Source: Alphaproteobacteria bacterium (GTDB lineage Bacteria; Pseudomonadota; Alphaproteobacteria; RF32; CAG-239). From it: 64,000 nt of DNA. Position 1 is the first letter of the stretch. The number at the start of each line of letters is the position of its first letter. The notes under the pieces were generated by a model. That model did not search any database. It saw only the letters and a list, made by a program, of their open reading frames with translations, and was not told where the DNA came from. Location of the stretch: NCBI GenBank assembly GCA_015062305.1, contig SUUX01000001.1, positions 64,485-128,484 on the forward strand, in the 5' to 3' direction. The position numbers and the translations under genes were made by a program. This document shows positions 62,994 through 64,000 of this stretch, in pieces.

Positions 62994-64000
62994 TTAAAGG
63001 TTTTTGAGTATTTTTTGGAGTTTGGCGGCTGATGATTTGCAAATACGCACCTTTAAGATGGTGGAATCTTCGTGATGACGACAAGAAAGAACCTCTGAAT
63101 TGGCGTATATCCATGCAATGCTTTTGCCATCGTATGACGGAACTGAAAATTCGATAACCTCGTAGTCTATGGCCAAGCGGTCATCTAGCAATTTGAGAAA
63201 CTCTTGACACCCCTCCCCGCTATAAGCCGAGACAAGCAATGCCTTGGAATGTGATGATAATTTTTGTTTATCTTCTGAAGACAATAAATCTACTTTGTTG
63301 AGCAACTCAATATAACGCTTATCTTCTTCAATATTTTGTAAACCAATATTTTTCAGAACCTTTAGCACATCTTGTCGTTGTTCTTTGCTGTTTGGGTTGG
63401 CAATATCTCTGACATGGACAATGATATCTGCTTCCAAAACTTCTTCTAACGTTGCTCTGAAGGCCATTACCAATTCATGAGGCAAATCTGAGATGAAACC
63501 AACAGTATCTGATAAAATAGCCAAACGGCCTGAAGGCAACGTTATCTTGCGAAGAGTGGTGTCTAAGGTGGCAAACAACATATCTTTGGCCAAAACAGAA
63601 CCCTGTGATAAATAATTGAACAATGATGATTTGCCGGCGTTGGTATAACCGACCAGTGCCACAACAGGATATGGAACACGTTGACGTGAAGAACGCTGGA
63701 TTTTGCGAGTTTGGCGAACTTTTTCTAAATCTTTTTTAATGCGCAGGATTTTGTCATCTATAATTCTTCTATCTAACTCTATTTGTGTTTCTCCGGGACC
63801 ACCTAAAAATCCGGCACCACCTCGTTGGCGCTCCAAGTGTGTCCAGCTTCTGACCAAACGACTGCGCTGGTAGCTCAGATGTGCGAGTTCTACCTGCAAT
63901 TTTCCCTCGTTAGTTTGGGCTCTTTCTCCAAAAATCTCTAAGATTAGAGCTGTACGGTCAATGACCTTAATTTGCATAAATTTTTCAAGATTGCGTTGTT
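62994..64000 (-). CDS. hflX: GTPase HflX, amino-terminus beyond the window
   Basis: The visible part has about 335 codons of a GTPase that binds the large ribosomal subunit and rescues stalled ribosomes. It shows [13 protein letters not shown], the [13 protein letters not shown] motif, G1 [12 protein letters not shown]3 DTVGFI and G4 NKVD. The frame stays open through the window edge (residues QRNLEKF precede the first internal methionine, matching the family), so the true start lies outside; a start at 63977 would be an artefact of the cut. Confidence 0.95.
   Translation of the reverse strand, partial: QRNLEKFMQIKVIDRTALILEIFGERAQTNEGKLQVELAHLSYQRSRLVRSWTHLERQRGGAGFLGGPGETQIELDRRIIDDKILRIKKDLEKVRQTRKIQRSSRQRVPYPVVALVGYTNAGKSSLFNYLSQGSVLAKDMLFATLDTTLRKITLPSGRLAILSDTVGFISDLPHELVMAFRATLEEVLEADIIVHVRDIANPNSKEQRQDVLKVLKNIGLQNIEEDKRYIELLNKVDLLSSEDKQKLSSHSKALLVSAYSGEGCQEFLKLLDDRLAIDYEVIEFSVPSYDGKSIAWIYANSEVLSCRHHEDSTILKVRICKSSAAKLQKILKNL

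Overview
The window is AT-rich DNA from a Gram-negative, very probably alphaproteobacterial and host-associated organism. This rests on gene families and neighbourhoods: a DUF2155 protein next to MlaD-like MCE proteins, a stand-alone rpsD, a dac-tmk-holB-tatD-MBL cluster preceded by rlpA and mltB genes, an autotransporter barrel and a flagellin. The low GC and the many large repetitive surface proteins would fit gut alphaproteobacteria of the RF32 type; that placement is inference. The genetic code is standard (TGA is used as a stop).

Layout. 0-3 kb: histidine phosphatase and a flagellin with a large beta-helix-like insertion. 3-9 kb (minus): a likely operon of a membrane sulfatase-like protein, YejE/YejF peptide importer parts and a small membrane protein, then rpsD upstream. 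9-16 kb: a TPR-methyltransferase convergent, with no gap, on a 1.7-kilo-residue autotransporter built of near-identical repeats. 16-19.3 kb: a MacA/MacB-type efflux operon. 19.4-21.3 kb: two unknown plus-strand genes. 21.3-23.8 kb: fmt, an outer-membrane barrel and a family 5 uracil-DNA glycosylase. 23.8-30.1 kb: complete apbE-rseC-rnfBCDGEA operon. 30.2-33.3 kb: a CDP-alcohol phosphotransferase and DsbD-like pair, and an AsmA-like protein. 33.4-37.5 kb: tRNA-Lys, a 247-bp tandem duplication and a large BspA/DUF285-like surface protein. 37.5-42.8 kb: a Gld-type ABC exporter operon ending in a histidine kinase. 43-44.8 kb: two MlaD-like proteins and DUF2155. 44.8-48.7 kb: metG, an SNc-like protein and trkH. 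48.9-51.4 kb: a DUF218-like protein and an orphan amino-acid binding lipoprotein. 51.5-59.1 kb: an eight-gene minus-strand run of cell-wall, replication and hydrolase genes. 59.2-59.6 kb: tRNA-Ser preceded by two 126-bp repeats that each carry its 5' half. 60-64 kb: small unknown genes, a CoaD-like protein fused to a degenerate HD-like domain, a small lipoprotein, and hflX running off the end.

Two patterns cut across the list. First, six genes (19.5, 20.4, 48.9, 60.0, 61-62.1 and 62.3 kb), mostly of unknown function, lack a Shine-Dalgarno sequence, start after an AT-rich leader and end at or near their own intrinsic terminator, while the recognisable housekeeping operons mostly use AGGAG-type sites. 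Second, both tRNA genes have tandem duplications that carry a fragment of the tRNA itself, the 3' end for tRNA-Lys and the 5' half for tRNA-Ser. No transposase, integrase, CRISPR array, rRNA or phage module was seen.
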